Of a stretch of DNA of 45,316 nucleotides, positions 29,050 through 39,716 are shown in pieces (positions within the stretch are counted from its first letter, which is position 1; the number at the start of each line of letters is the position of its first letter). The translations under genes and the position numbers were made by a program. This DNA is from Saccoglossus kowalevskii (Eukaryota > Hemichordata > Enteropneusta > Harrimaniidae), in contig NW_003115098.1 of the NCBI RefSeq assembly GCF_000003605.2, positions 1-45,316 of the forward strand, in the 5' to 3' direction. Below the pieces are notes generated by a model. The model made no database searches. It worked only from the letters and a program-made list of their open reading frames with translations, and had not been told where the DNA came from.

Positions 29050-29194
29050 TCGTTACATGAAATCGCAAAAAATCAGTTAGGCTCCAAATGTTGTATTCGC
29101 AAGTTTTTGAAACTGCAAAATTGGAAGATTGTGTGATCAATTCACTATACTGTTAATTGTATTTTCGAGAAGATGTGAGAAAAGGAAGCAGCCT

Positions 29195-29267
29195 GTTTCC
29201 GTAGTGTAGTGGTTATCACGTTCGCCTAACACGCGAAAGGTCCCTGGTTCGAGCCCAGGCGGAAACA
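29195..29267 (+). tRNA. tRNA-Val-AAC: tRNA-Val(AAC), consensus
   Basis: Consensus gene body; one base differs in the upstream flank. Confidence 0.94.
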
Positions 29268-29564
29268 ATATGAATCCAGTAAATATTTTGAAACGATATC
29301 TATGCTGGATAACAAGTGAAACTACGTGCCCATAAAGCTAACTTCTCTTGAACTGCAGTTCTGCAGTGGCGTTAATCAAAGTTATTTGCATTTTAATCCA
29401 CGTTATCAATGTTCCAAGTATAACTTAGCACTATATATGAATAGAGGTGTAATGTACACTAATTTACCTATTGTCTTCAACGACACGTTTCATAAGGTGG
29501 TGTTAATTATAAGTAAATTGGAATTTGTTTTCTCCTGCGGCGTCAATTAAAACAAAATGATATT

Positions 29565-29637
29565 TCTTTTCGCCCGGGTTCGAACCGGGAGCCTTTCGCG
29601 TGTGAGGCAAACGTGATAACCACTACACTACGAAAAC
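29565..29637 (-). tRNA. tRNA-Val(CAC), acceptor variant
   Basis: C72 to G breaks the first acceptor pair; C48 to T and C29 to T also present. Confidence 0.77.
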
Positions 29638-29782
29638 TCGTTACATGAAATCCCAAAAAATCAGTTAGGCTTCAAATGTTGTATTCGCAAGTTCTTGAAA
29701 CTGCAAAATTGGAAGATTGTGTGATCAATTCACTATACTGTTAATTGTATTTTCGAGAAGATGTGAGAAAAGCAAGCAGCCT

Positions 29783-29843
29783 GTTTCCGTAGTGTAGTGG
29801 TTATCACGTTCGGCTAACACGCGAAAGGTCCCTGGCGGAAACA
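29783..29843 (+). pseudogene. tRNA-Val(AAC) pseudogene, 12-nt deletion
   Basis: G31 and B-box deletion; duplicate of 22500. Confidence 0.92.
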
Positions 29844-30140
29844 ATATGAAGCCAGTAAATATTTTGAAACGATATCTATGCTGGATACCATGTGAAACTA
29901 CGTGCCCATAAAGCTAACTTCTCTTGAACTGCAGTTCTGCAGTGGCGTTAATCAAAGTTATTTGCATTTTAATCCACGTTATCAATGTTCCAAGTATAAC
30001 TTAGCACTATGTATGAATAGAGGTGTAATGTACACTAATTTACCTATTGTCTTCAAGGACACGTTTCATAAGGTGGTGTTAATTATAAGTAAATTGGAAT
30101 TTGTTTTCTCCTGCGGCGTTAATTAAAACTAAATGATTTT

Positions 30141-30213
30141 TGTTTTCGCCCGGGTTCGAACCGGGGGCCTTTCGCGTGTGAGGCGAACGTGATAACCACT
30201 ACACTACGAAAAC
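30141..30213 (-). tRNA. tRNA-Val-CAC: tRNA-Val(CAC), consensus
   Basis: Identical to the CAC reference copy. Confidence 0.95.
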
Positions 30214-30358
30214 TCGTTACATGAAATCGCAAAAAATCAGTTAGGCTTCAAATGTTGTATTCGCAAGTTTTTGAAACTGCAAAATTGGAAGATTGTGTGA
30301 TCAATTCACTATACTGTTAATTGTATTTTCGAGAACATGTGAGAAAAGCAAGCAGCCT

Positions 30359-30431
30359 GTTTCCGTAGTGTAGTGGTTATCACGTTCGCCTAACACGTGA
30401 AAGGTCCCTTGTTCGAGCCCAGGCGGAAACA
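30359..30431 (+). tRNA. tRNA-Val(AAC), T-arm variant
   Basis: G52 to T and C40 to T, as at 11126; the upstream flank also shares GAGAACATG. Confidence 0.78.
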
Positions 30432-30581
30432 ATATGAAGCCAGTAAATATTTTGAAACGATATCTATGCTGGATACCATGTGAAACTACGTTTTTGAAAC
30501 TGCAAAATTGGAAGATTGTGTGATCAATTCACTATACTGTTAATTGTATTTTCGAGAAGATGTGAGAAAAGCAAGCAGCCT
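30432..30581. repeat. Short spacer with deletion junction
   Basis: The convergent spacer stops at AACTACGT near 30490 and continues as TTTTTGAAACTG of the divergent spacer. A CAC gene is missing. Confidence 0.85.
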
Positions 30582-30654
30582 GTTTCGGTAGTGTAGTGGT
30601 TATCTCGTTCGCCTAACACTCGAAAGGTCCCTGGTTCGAGCCCAGTCGGAAACA
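30582..30654 (+). tRNA. tRNA-Val(AAC), four-change subtype
   Basis: G6, T24, T39 and T65, as at 28032, which is 2,550 bp upstream. Confidence 0.72.
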
Positions 30655-30951
30655 ATATGAAGCCAGTGAATATTTTGAAACGATATCTATGCTGGATACC
30701 ATGTGAAACTACGTGCCCATAAAGCTAACTTCTCTTAAACTGCAGTTCTGTAGTGGCGTTAATCAAAGTTATTTGCATTTTAATCCACGTTATCAATGTT
30801 CCAAGTATAACTCAGCACTATACATGAATAGAGGTGTAATGTACACTAATTTATCTAGTGTCTTCGACGACACGTTTCATAAGCTGGTGTTAATTATAAG
30901 TAAATTGGAATTTGTTTTCTCCTGCGGCGTCAATTAAAACTAAATGATATT

Positions 30952-31024
30952 TGTTTTCACCCGGGTTCGAACCGGGGGCCTTTCGCGTGTGAGGCGAACG
31001 AGATAACCACTACACTACCGAAAC
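30952..31024 (-). tRNA. Hybrid tRNA-Val gene at the orientation switch
   Basis: The 3' part is CAC-type (loop CTCACAC, B box GGTTCGAACCC, C66 to T as at 28402), while the 5' end is GTTTCGG with T24, the signature of the four-change AAC subtype, followed by AAC-type upstream flank. The acceptor strands no longer match at two positions. From this gene onward the whole array is inverted, so it is the recombination joint. Confidence 0.85.
31010..31024. other. Array orientation switch
   Basis: To the left AAC genes are on + and CAC genes on -; to the right the reverse. The change falls within the 5' end of the hybrid gene, where AAC and CAC bodies are nearly identical. Confidence 0.9.
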
Positions 31025-31169
31025 AGGCTGCTTGCTTTTCTCACATCTTCTCGAAAATACAATTAACAGTATAGTGAATTGATCACACAATCTTCCAATT
31101 TTGCTGTTTCAAAAACTTGCGAATACAACATTTGAAGCCTAACTGATTTTTTGGGATTTCATGTAACGA

Positions 31170-31242
31170 GTTTTCGTAGTGTAGTGGTTATCACGTTCGC
31201 CTCACACGCGAAAGGTCCCCGGTTCGAACCCGGGCGAAAACA
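31170..31242 (+). tRNA. tRNA-Val-CAC: tRNA-Val(CAC)
   Basis: Full length; C47 to T in the variable loop only. Confidence 0.9.
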
Positions 31243-31539
31243 AATATCATTTAGTTTTAATTGACGCCGCAGGAGAAAACAAATTCCAATTTACTTATAA
31301 TTAACACCACCTTATGAAACGTGTCGTTGAAGACAATAGGTAAATTAGTGTACATTACACCTCTATTTATATATAGTGCTAAGTTATACTTGGAACATTG
31401 ATAACGTGGATTAAAATGCAAATAACTTTGATTAACGCCACTGCAGAACGGCAGTTCAAGAGAAGTTAGCTTTATGGGCACGTAGTTTCACATGGTATCC
31501 AGCATAGATATCGTTTCAAAATATTTACTGGCTTCATAT

Positions 31540-31612
31540 TGTTTCCGCCTGGGCTCGAACCAGGGACCTTTCGCGTGTTAGGCGAACGTGATAACCACTA
31601 CACTACGGAAAC
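31540..31612 (-). tRNA. tRNA-Val-AAC: tRNA-Val(AAC), consensus
   Basis: Identical to the AAC reference. Confidence 0.95.
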
Positions 31613-31804
31613 AGGCTGCTTGCTTTTCTCACATCTTCTCGAAAATACAATTAACAGTATAGTGAATTGATCACACAATCTTCCAATTTTGCAGTTTCAA
31701 AAACTTGCGAATACAACATTTTAAGCCTAACTGATTTGATGGGCACGTAGTTTCACATGGTATCCAGCATAGATATCGTTTCAAAATATTTACTGGCTTC
31801 ATAT

Positions 31805-31865
31805 TGTTTCCGCCAGGGACCTTTCGCGTGTTAGCCGAACGTGATAACCACTACACTACGGAAAC
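31805..31865 (-). pseudogene. tRNA-Val(AAC) pseudogene, 12-nt deletion
   Basis: G31 and B-box deletion; third gene of the 841-bp unit. Confidence 0.92.
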
Positions 31866-32010
31866 AGGCTGCTTGCTTTTCTCACATCTTCTCGAAAATA
31901 CAATTAACAGTATAGTGAATTGATCACACAATCTTCCAATTTTGCAGTTTCAAAAACTTGCGAATACAACATTTGAAGCCTAACTGATTTTTTGGGATTT
32001 CATGTAACGA

Positions 32011-32084
32011 GTTTTCGTAGTGTAGTGGTTATCACGTTCGCCTGACACGCGAAAGGCCCCCCGGTTCGAACCCGGGCGAAAACA
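32011..32084 (+). tRNA. tRNA-Val body with anticodon GAC
   Basis: C34 to G gives loop CTGACAC, so the anticodon is GAC (Val GUC/GUU). One extra C sits in the C-run before the T loop. Stems otherwise pair. 36624 has the same anticodon. Confidence 0.8.
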
Positions 32085-32381
32085 AATATCATTTAGTTTT
32101 AATTGACGCCGCAGGAGAAAACAAATTCCAATTTACTTATAATTAACACCACCTTACGAAACGTGTCGTTGAAGACAATAGGTAAATTAGTGTACATTAC
32201 ACCTCTATTCATATATAGTGCTAAGTTATACTTGGAACATTGATAACGTGGATTAAAATGCAAATAACTTTGATTAACGCCACTGCAGAACGGCAGTTCA
32301 AGAGAAGTTAGCTTTATGGGCACGTAGTTTCACATGGTATCCAGCATAGATATCGTTTCAAAATATTTACTGGCTTCATAT

Positions 32382-32454
32382 TGTTTCCGCCTGGGCTCGA
32401 ACCAGGGACCTTTCGCGTGTTAGGCGAACGTGATAACCACTACACTACGGAAAC
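32382..32454 (-). tRNA. tRNA-Val-AAC: tRNA-Val(AAC), consensus
   Basis: Identical to the AAC reference. Confidence 0.95.
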
Positions 32455-32646
32455 AGGCTGCTTGCTTTTCTCACATCTTCTCGAAAATACATTTAACAGT
32501 ATAGTGAATTGATCACACAATCTTCCAATTTTGCAGTTTCAAAAACTTGCGAATACAACATTTGAAGCCTAACTGATTTGATGGGCACGTAGTTTCACAT
32601 GGTATCCAGCATAGATATCGTTTCAAAATATTTACTGGCTTCATAT

Positions 32647-32707
32647 TGTTTCCGCCAGGGACCTTTCGCGTGTTAGCCGAACGTGATAACCACTACACTA
32701 CGGAAAC
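32647..32707 (-). pseudogene. tRNA-Val(AAC) pseudogene, 12-nt deletion
   Basis: G31 and B-box deletion. Confidence 0.92.
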
Positions 32708-32852
32708 AGGCTGCTTGCTTTTCTCACATCTTCTCGAAAATACAATTAACAGTATAGTGAATTGATCACACAATCTTCCAATTTTGCAGTTTCAAAAACT
32801 TGCGAATACAACATTTGAAGCCTAACTGATTTTTTGGGATTTCATGTAACGA

Positions 32853-32925
32853 GTTTTCGTAGTGTAGTGGTTATCACGTTCGCCTCACACGCGAAAGGCC
32901 CCCGGTTCGAACCCGGGCGAAAACA
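32853..32925 (+). tRNA. tRNA-Val-CAC: tRNA-Val(CAC), consensus
   Basis: Identical to the CAC reference. Confidence 0.95.
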
Positions 32926-33222
32926 AATATCATTTAGTTTTAATTGACGCCACAGGAGAAAACAAATTCCAATTTACTTATAATTAACACCACCTTATGA
33001 AACGTGTCGTTGAAGACAATAGGTAAATTAGTGTACATTACACCTCTATTCATATATAGTGCTAAGTTATACTTGGAACATTGATAACGTGGATTAAAAT
33101 GCAAATAACTTTGATTAACGCCACTGCAGAACGGCAGTTCAAGAGAAGTTAGCTTTATGGGCACGTAGTTTCACATGGTATCCAGCATAGATATCGTTTC
33201 AAAATATTTACTGGCTTCATAT

Positions 33223-33295
33223 TGTTTCCGCCTGGGCTCGAACCAGGGACCTTTCGCGTGTTAGGCGAACGTGATAACCACTACACTACGGAAAC
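33223..33295 (-). tRNA. tRNA-Val-AAC: tRNA-Val(AAC), consensus
   Basis: Identical to the AAC reference. Confidence 0.95.
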
Positions 33296-33487
33296 AGGCT
33301 GCTTACTTTTCTCACATCTTCTCGAAAATACAATTAACAGTATAGTGAATTGATCACACAATCTTCCAATTTTGCAGTTTCAAAAACTTGCGAATACAAC
33401 ATTTGAAGCCTAACTGATTTGATGGGCACGTAGTTTCACATGGTATCCAGCATAGATATCGTTTCAAAATATTTACTGGCTTCATAT

Positions 33488-33548
33488 TGTTTCCGCCAGG
33501 GACCTTTCGCGTGTTAGCCGAACGTGATAACCACTACACTACGGAAAC
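33488..33548 (-). pseudogene. tRNA-Val(AAC) pseudogene, 12-nt deletion
   Basis: G31 and B-box deletion. Confidence 0.92.
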
Positions 33549-33693
33549 AGGCTGCTTGCTTTTCTCACATCTTCTCGAAAATACAATTAACAGTATAGTG
33601 AATTGATCACACAATCTTCCAATTTTGCAGTTTCAAAAACTTGCGAATACAACATTTGAAGCCTAACTGATTTTTTGGGATTTCATGTAACGA

Positions 33694-33766
33694 GTTTTCG
33701 TAGTGTAGTGGTTATCACGTTCGCCTCACACGCGAAAGGCCCTCGGTTCGAACCCGGGCGAAAACA
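33694..33766 (+). tRNA. tRNA-Val-CAC: tRNA-Val(CAC)
   Basis: Full length; C50 to T keeps a T-G pair. Confidence 0.88.
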
Positions 33767-34063
33767 AATATCATTTAGTTTTAATTGACGCCGCAGGAGA
33801 AAACAAATTCCAATTTACTTATAATTAACACCACCTTATGAAACGTGTGGTTGAAGACAATAGGTAAATTAGTGAACATTACACCTCTATTCATATATAG
33901 TGCTAAGTGATACTTGGAACATTGATAACGTGGATTAAAATGCAAATAACTTTGATTAACGCCACTGCAGAACTGCAGTTCAAGAGAAGTTAGCTTTATG
34001 GGCACGTAGTTTCACATGGTATCCAGCATAGATATCGTTTCAAAATATTTACTGGATTCATAT

Positions 34064-34136
34064 TGTTTCCGCCTGGGCTCGAACCAGGGACCTTTCGCGT
34101 GTTAGGCGAACGTGATAACCACTACACCACGGAAAC
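34064..34136 (-). tRNA. tRNA-Val-AAC: tRNA-Val(AAC)
   Basis: Full length; only A9 to G. Confidence 0.9.
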
Positions 34137-34281
34137 AGGTTGCTTGCTTTTCTCACATCTTCTCGAAAATACAATTAACAGTATAGTGAATTGATCACAC
34201 AATCTTCCAATTTTGCAGTTTCAAAAACTTGCGAATACAACATTTGAAGCCTAACTGATTTTTTGCGATTTCATGTAACGA

Positions 34282-34354
34282 GTTTTCGTAGTGTAGTGGT
34301 TATCACGTTCGCCTCACATGCGAAATGCCCCCGGTTCGAACCCGGGCGAAAACA
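34282..34354 (+). tRNA. tRNA-Val-CAC: tRNA-Val(CAC), variant
   Basis: C38 to T and G45 to T; stems pair. Confidence 0.86.
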
Positions 34355-34651
34355 ATAATTATTTAGTTTTAATTGACGCCGCAGGAGAAAACAAATTCCA
34401 ATTTACTTATAATTAACACCACCTTATGAAACGTGTCGTTGAAGACAATAGGTAAATTAGTGTACATTACACCTCTATTCATATATAGTGCTAAGTTATA
34501 CTTGGAACATTGATTACGTGGATTAAAATGCCAATAACTTTGATTAACGCCACTGCAGAACTGCAGTTCAAGAGAAGTTAGCTTTATGGGCACGTAGTTT
34601 CACATGGTATCGAGCATAGATATAGTTTCAAAATATTTACTGGCTTCATAT

Positions 34652-34724
34652 TGTTTCCGCCTGGGCTCGAACCAGGGACCTTTCGCGTGTTAGGCGAACG
34701 TGATAACCACTACACTACGGAAAC
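34652..34724 (-). tRNA. tRNA-Val-AAC: tRNA-Val(AAC), consensus
   Basis: Gene body identical to reference; the flank has AAGTTGCTTG instead of AGGCTGCTTG. Confidence 0.95.
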
Positions 34725-34869
34725 AAGTTGCTTGCTTTTCTCACATCTTCTCGAAAATACAATTAACAGTATAGTGAATTGATCACACAATCTTCCAATT
34801 TTGCAGTTTCAAAAACCTGCGAATACAACATTTGAAGCCTAACTGATTTTTTGGGATTTCATGTAACGA

Positions 34870-34942
34870 GTTTTCGTAGTGTAGTGGTTATCACGTTCGC
34901 CTCACATGCGAAATGCCCCCGGTTCGAACCCGGGCGAAAACA
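34870..34942 (+). tRNA. tRNA-Val-CAC: tRNA-Val(CAC), variant
   Basis: C38 to T and G45 to T, 588 bp after its twin at 34282. Confidence 0.86.
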
Positions 34943-35239
34943 ATAATTATTTAGTTTTAATTGACGCCGCAGGAGAAAACAAATTCCAATTTACTTATAA
35001 TTAACACCACCTTATGAAACGTGTCGCTGAAGACAATAGGTAAATTAGTGTACATTACACCTCTATTCATATATAGTGCTAAGTTATACTTGGAACATTG
35101 ATTACGTGGATTAAAATGCCAATAACTTTGATTAACGCCACTGCAGAACTGCAGTTCAAGAGAAGTTAGCTTTATGGGCACGTAGTTTCACATGGTATCC
35201 AGCATAGATAACGTTTCAAAATATTTACTGGCTTCATAT

Positions 35240-35312
35240 TGTTTCCGCCTGGGCTCGAACCAGGGACCTTTCGCGTGTTAGGCGAACGTGATAACCACTA
35301 CACTACGGAAAC
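35240..35312 (-). tRNA. tRNA-Val-AAC: tRNA-Val(AAC), consensus
   Basis: Identical to the AAC reference. Confidence 0.95.
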
Positions 35313-35457
35313 AGGCTGCTTGCTTTTCTCACATCTTCTCGAAAATACAATTAACAGTATAGTGAATTGATCACACAATCTTCCAATTTTGCAGTTTCAA
35401 AAACCTGCGAATACAACATTTGAAGCCTAACTGATTTTTTGGGATTTCATGTAACGA

Positions 35458-35530
35458 GTTTTCGTAGTGTAGTGGTTATCACGTTCCCCTCACACGAGAA
35501 AGGCCCCCGGTTCGAACCCGGGCGAAAACA
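35458..35530 (+). tRNA. tRNA-Val(CAC), stem variant
   Basis: G30 to C and C40 to A disrupt one anticodon-stem position. Confidence 0.77.
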
Positions 35531-35827
35531 AATATCATTTAGTTTTAATTGACGCCGCAGGAGAAAACAAATTCCAATTTACTTATAATTAACACCACCT
35601 TATGAAACGTGTCGTTGAAGACAATAGGTAAATTAGTGTACATTACACCTCTATTCATATATAGTGCTAAGTTATACTTGGAACATTGATAACGTGGATT
35701 AAAATGCAAATAGCTTTGATTAACGCCACTGCAGAACTGCAGTTCAAGAGAAGTTAGCTTTATGGGCACGTAGTTTCACATGGTATCCAGCATAGATATC
35801 GTTTCAAAATATTTACTGGCTTCATAT

Positions 35828-35900
35828 TGTTTCCGCCTGGGCTCGAACCAGGGACCTTTCGCGTGTTAGGCGAACGTGATAACCACAACACTACGGAAAC
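35828..35900 (-). tRNA. tRNA-Val-AAC: tRNA-Val(AAC), variant
   Basis: A14 to T lies in the A box and at a normally constant D-loop position. Confidence 0.8.
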
Positions 35901-36045
35901 AGGCTGCTTGCTTTTCTCACATCTTCTCGAAAATACAATTAACAGTATAGTGAATTGATCACACAATCTGCCAATTTTGCAGTTTCAAAAACTTGCGAAT
36001 ACAACATTTGAAGCCTAACTGATTTTTTGCGATTTCATGTAACGA

Positions 36046-36118
36046 GTTTTCGTAGTGTAGTGGTTATCACGTTTGCCTCACACGCGAAAGGCCTCCGGTT
36101 CGAACCCGAGCGAAAACA
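36046..36118 (+). tRNA. tRNA-Val(CAC), variant
   Basis: C29 to T, C49 to T and G64 to A; the last breaks a T-stem pair. Confidence 0.78.
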
Positions 36119-36416
36119 AAAATCATTGAGTTTTAATTAACGCTGCAGGAGAAAAGAAATTCCAATTAACTTATAATTAACACCACCTTATGAAACGTGT
36201 CGTTGAAGACAATAGGTAAATTAGTGTACATTACACCTCTATTCATATATAGTGCTAAGTTATACTTGGAACATTGATAACGTGGATTAAAATGCAAATA
36301 ACTTTGATTAACGCCCCTGCAGAACTGCAGTTCAAGAGAAGGTTAGCTTTATGGGCACGTAGTTTCACATGGTATCCAGCATAGATATCGTTTCAAAATA
36401 TTTACTGGCTTCATCT

Positions 36417-36478
36417 TGTTTCCCTACGGGAACTTTTCGCGTGTTAGCCGAACGTTATAACCACTACACTACGGAAAC
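36417..36478 (-). pseudogene. tRNA-Val(AAC) pseudogene, 12-nt deletion, further decayed
   Basis: G31 and B-box deletion, with the former T-stem region altered to CTACGGGAAC on the + strand and a changed D arm (ACGTTATAAC). Confidence 0.87.
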
Positions 36479-36623
36479 AGACTGCTTGCTTTTCTCACAT
36501 CTTCTCGAAAATACAATTAACAGTATAGTGAATTGATCACACAATTTTCCAATTTTGCAGTTTCAAAAACTTGCGAATACAACATTTGAAGCCTAACTAA
36601 TTTTTTGGGATTTCATGTAACGA

Positions 36624-36696
36624 GTTTTCGTAGTGTAGTGGTTATCACGTTCGCCTGACACGCGAAAGGCCCCCGATTCGAACCCGGGCGAAAACA
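36624..36696 (+). tRNA. tRNA-Val body with anticodon GAC
   Basis: C34 to G gives CTGACAC. G53 to A also changes the B box to GATTCGA and breaks the last T-stem pair. Confidence 0.77.
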
Positions 36697-36993
36697 AATA
36701 TCATTTAGTTTTAATTGACGCCGCAGGAGAAAACAAATTCCAATTTACTTATAATTAACACCACCTTATGAAACGTGTCGTTGAAGACAATAGGTAAATT
36801 AGTGTACATTACACCTCTATTCATATATAGTGCTAAGTTATACTTGGAACATTGATAACGTGGATTAAAATGCAAATAACTTTGATTAACGCCACTGCAG
36901 AACGGCAGTTCAAGAGAAGTTAGCTTTATGGGCACGTAGTTTCACATGGTATCCAGCATAGATATCGTTTCAAAATATTTACTGGCTTCATAT

Positions 36994-37066
36994 TGTTTCC
37001 GCCTGGGCTCGAACCAGGGACCTTTCGCGTGTTAGGCGAACGTGATAACCACTACACTACGGAAAC
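36994..37066 (-). tRNA. tRNA-Val-AAC: tRNA-Val(AAC), consensus
   Basis: Identical to the AAC reference. Confidence 0.95.
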
Positions 37067-37258
37067 AGGCTGCTTGCTTTTCTCACATCTTCTCGAAAAT
37101 ACATTTAACAGTATAGTGAATTGATCACACAATCTTCCAATTTTGCAGTTTCAAAAACTTGCGAATACAACATTTGAAGCCTAACTGATTTGATGGGCAC
37201 GTAGTTTCACATGGTATCCAGCATAGATATCGTTTCAAAATATTTACTGGCTTCATAT

Positions 37259-37319
37259 TGTTTCCGCCAGGGACCTTTCGCGTGTTAGCCGAACGTGATA
37301 ACCACTACACTACGGAAAC
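37259..37319 (-). pseudogene. tRNA-Val(AAC) pseudogene, 12-nt deletion
   Basis: G31 and B-box deletion; part of a single 841-bp unit. Confidence 0.92.
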
Positions 37320-37464
37320 AGGCTGCTTGCTTTTCTCACATCTTCTCGAAAATACAATTAACAGTATAGTGAATTGATCACCCAATCTTCCAATTTTGCA
37401 GTTTCAAAAACTTGCGAATACAACATTTGAAGCCTAACTGATTTTTTGGGATTTCATGTAACGA

Positions 37465-37537
37465 GTTTTCGTAGTGTAGTGGTTATCACGTTCGCCTCAC
37501 ACGCGAAAGGACCCCGGTTCGAACCCGGGCGAAAACA
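37465..37537 (+). tRNA. tRNA-Val-CAC: tRNA-Val(CAC)
   Basis: Full length; C47 to A in the variable loop. Confidence 0.88.
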
Positions 37538-37833
37538 AATATCATTTAGTTTTAATTAACGCCGCAGGAGAAAACAAATTCCAATTTACTTATAATTAAC
37601 ACCACCTTATGAAACGTGTCGTTGAAGACAATAGGTAAATTAGTGTACATTACACCTCTATTCATATATAGTGCTAAGTTATACTTGGAACATTGATAAC
37701 GTGGATTAAAATGCAAATAACTTTGATTAACGCCACTAAAAAACTGCAGTTTAAGAGAAGTTAGCTTTTATGCACGTAGTTTCAGATGGTATCCAGCATA
37801 GATATCGTTTCAAAATATTTACTGGCTTCATAT

Positions 37834-37894
37834 TGTTTCCGCCAGGGACCTTTCGCGTGTTAGGCGAACGTGATAACCACTACACTACGGAAAC
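37834..37894 (-). pseudogene. tRNA-Val(AAC) pseudogene, 12-nt deletion with C31
   Basis: B-box deletion with normal C31. Confidence 0.91.
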
Positions 37895-38039
37895 AGGCTG
37901 CTTGCTTTTCTCACATCTTCTCGAAAATACAATTAACAGTATAGTGAATTGATCACACAATCTTCCAATTTTGCAGTTTACAAAACTTGCGAATACGACA
38001 TTTGAAACCTAACTGATTTTTTGGGATTTCATGTAACGA

Positions 38040-38067
38040 GTTTTCGTAGTGTAGTGGTTATCACGTT
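38040..38067 (+). pseudogene. tRNA-Val(CAC) 5' fragment
   Basis: The first 28 nt (acceptor strand and D arm) are intact, then unrelated sequence begins inside the anticodon stem. Confidence 0.87.
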
Positions 38068-38371
38068 ACCATTACCCGCGTAGAGAACTGAGCACACAAC
38101 CCTTCCGAATTGCAGTTTCAAAAACTTGCGAATACAACATTTGAAGCCTAACTGATTTTTTGCGATTTCATGTAAATTAGTGTACATTACACCTCTATTC
38201 ATATATAGTGCTAAGTTATAATTGGAACATTGATAACGTGGATTAAAATGCAAATAACTTTGATTAACGCCACTGCAGAACTGAAGTTCAAGAGAAGTTA
38301 GCTTTATGGGCACGTAGTTTCACATGGTATCCAGCATAGATATCGTTTCAAAATATTTACTGGCTTCATAT
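38068..38371. other. Filler sequence followed by rearranged spacer
   Basis: About 21 nt with no match to the unit (38068-38088) lead into a degraded copy of divergent spacer (about 38089-38110). The array then resumes in normal spacer and crosses the inverted form of the TTAC join near 38172-38176. There is no gene inside. Confidence 0.78.
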
Positions 38372-38444
38372 TGTTTCCGCCTGGGCTCGAACCAGGGACC
38401 TTTCGCGTGTTAGGCGAACGTGATAACCACTACACTACGGAAAC
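38372..38444 (-). tRNA. tRNA-Val-AAC: tRNA-Val(AAC), consensus
   Basis: Identical to the AAC reference. Confidence 0.95.
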
Positions 38445-38589
38445 AAGTTGCTTGCTTTTCTCACATCTTCTCGAAAATACAATTAACAGTATAGTGAATT
38501 GATCGCACAATCTTCCAATTTTGCAGTTTCAAAAACTTGCGAATACAACATTTGAAGCCTAACTGATTTTTTGCGATTTCATGTAACGA

Positions 38590-38663
38590 GTTTTCGTAGT
38601 GTAGTGGTTATCACGTTCGCCTCACAGGGCGAAATGCCCCCGGTTCGAACCCGGGCGAAAACA
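38590..38663 (+). tRNA. tRNA-Val(CAC) with loop insertion
   Basis: CACACGCG is replaced by CACAGGGCG, one base longer, so the anticodon loop is enlarged or shifted. G45 is T. Probably impaired. Confidence 0.72.
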
Positions 38664-38960
38664 ATAATTATTTAGTTTTAATTGACGCCGCAGGAGAAAA
38701 CAAATTCCAATTTACTTATAATTAACACCACCTTATGAAACGTGTCGTTTAAGACAATAGGTAAATTAGTGTACATTACACCTCTATTCATATATAGTGC
38801 TAAGTTATACTTGGAACATTGATAACGTGGATTAAAATGCAAATAACTTTGATTAACGCCACTGCAGAACTGCAGTTCAAGAGAAGTTAGCTTTATGGGC
38901 ACGTAGTTTCACATGGTATCCAGCATAGATATCGTTTCAAAATATTTACTGGCTTCATAT

Positions 38961-39021
38961 TGTTTCCGCCAGGGACCTTTCGCGTGTTAGCCGAACGTGA
39001 TAGCCACTACACTACGGAAAC
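38961..39021 (-). pseudogene. tRNA-Val(AAC) pseudogene, 12-nt deletion
   Basis: G31, B-box deletion and the D-loop change also seen at 6122, its inverted homologue. Confidence 0.91.
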
Positions 39022-39101
39022 AGGCTGCTTGCTTTTCTCACATCTTCTCGAAAATACAATTAACAGTATAGTGAATTGATCACACAATCTTCGAACCCTC
39101 C

Positions 39102-39160
39102 CTCGAACCAGGGACCTTTCGCGTGTTAGGCGAACGTGATAACCACTACACCACGGAAAC
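39102..39160 (-). pseudogene. tRNA-Val(AAC), 3' truncated
   Basis: Same truncation point and same CTTCGAACCCTCCC join (inverted) as 5983-6041, so the two derive from one event. Confidence 0.9.
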
Positions 39161-39498
39161 AGGTTGCTCGCTTTTCTCACATCTTCTCGAAAATACAATT
39201 AACAGTATAGTGAATTGATCACACAATCTTCCAATTTTGCAGTTTCAAAAACTTGCGAATACAACATTTGAAGCCTAACTGATTTTTTGCGATTTCATGT
39301 AAATTAGTGTACATTACACCTCTATTCATATATAGTGCTAAGTTATAATTGGAACATTGATAACGTGGATTAAAATGCAAATAACTTTGATTAACGCCAC
39401 TGCAGAACTGAAGTTCAAGAGAAGTTAGCTTTATGGGCACGTAGTTTCACATGGTATCCAGCATAGATATCGTTTCAAAATATTTACTGGCTTCATAT
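39161..39498. repeat. Rearranged spacer with TTAC junction (inverted copy)
   Basis: Inverted counterpart of 5645-5982, with the same deletion join near 39300. Confidence 0.87.
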
Positions 39499-39571
39499 TC
39501 TTTCCGCCTGGGCTCGAACCAAGGACCTTTCGCGTGTTAGGCGAACGTGATAACCACTACACTACGGAAAC
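39499..39571 (-). tRNA. tRNA-Val(AAC), acceptor variant
   Basis: C72 to G, shared with 5572, and C50 to T. Confidence 0.78.
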
Positions 39572-39716
39572 AGGCTGCTTGCTTTTCTCACATCTTCTCG
39601 AAAATACAATTAACAGTATAGTGAATTGATCACACAATCTTCCAATTTTGCAGTTTCAAAAACTTGCGAATACAACATTTGAAGCCTAACTGATTTTTTG
39701 CGACTTCATGTATCGA

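Larger units (their letters stand above)
31170..33693. repeat. 841-bp three-gene higher-order repeat, three copies
   Basis: Each unit is CAC (+), full AAC (-) and B-box-deleted AAC (-). CAC starts fall at 31170, 32011, 32853 and 33694, AAC genes and pseudogenes keep the same spacing, and each unit contains the GATTTGATGGGCAC join. Single units of the same form lie at 36624-37464 and 42619-43459, and inverted at about 7057-7897. Confidence 0.92.
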
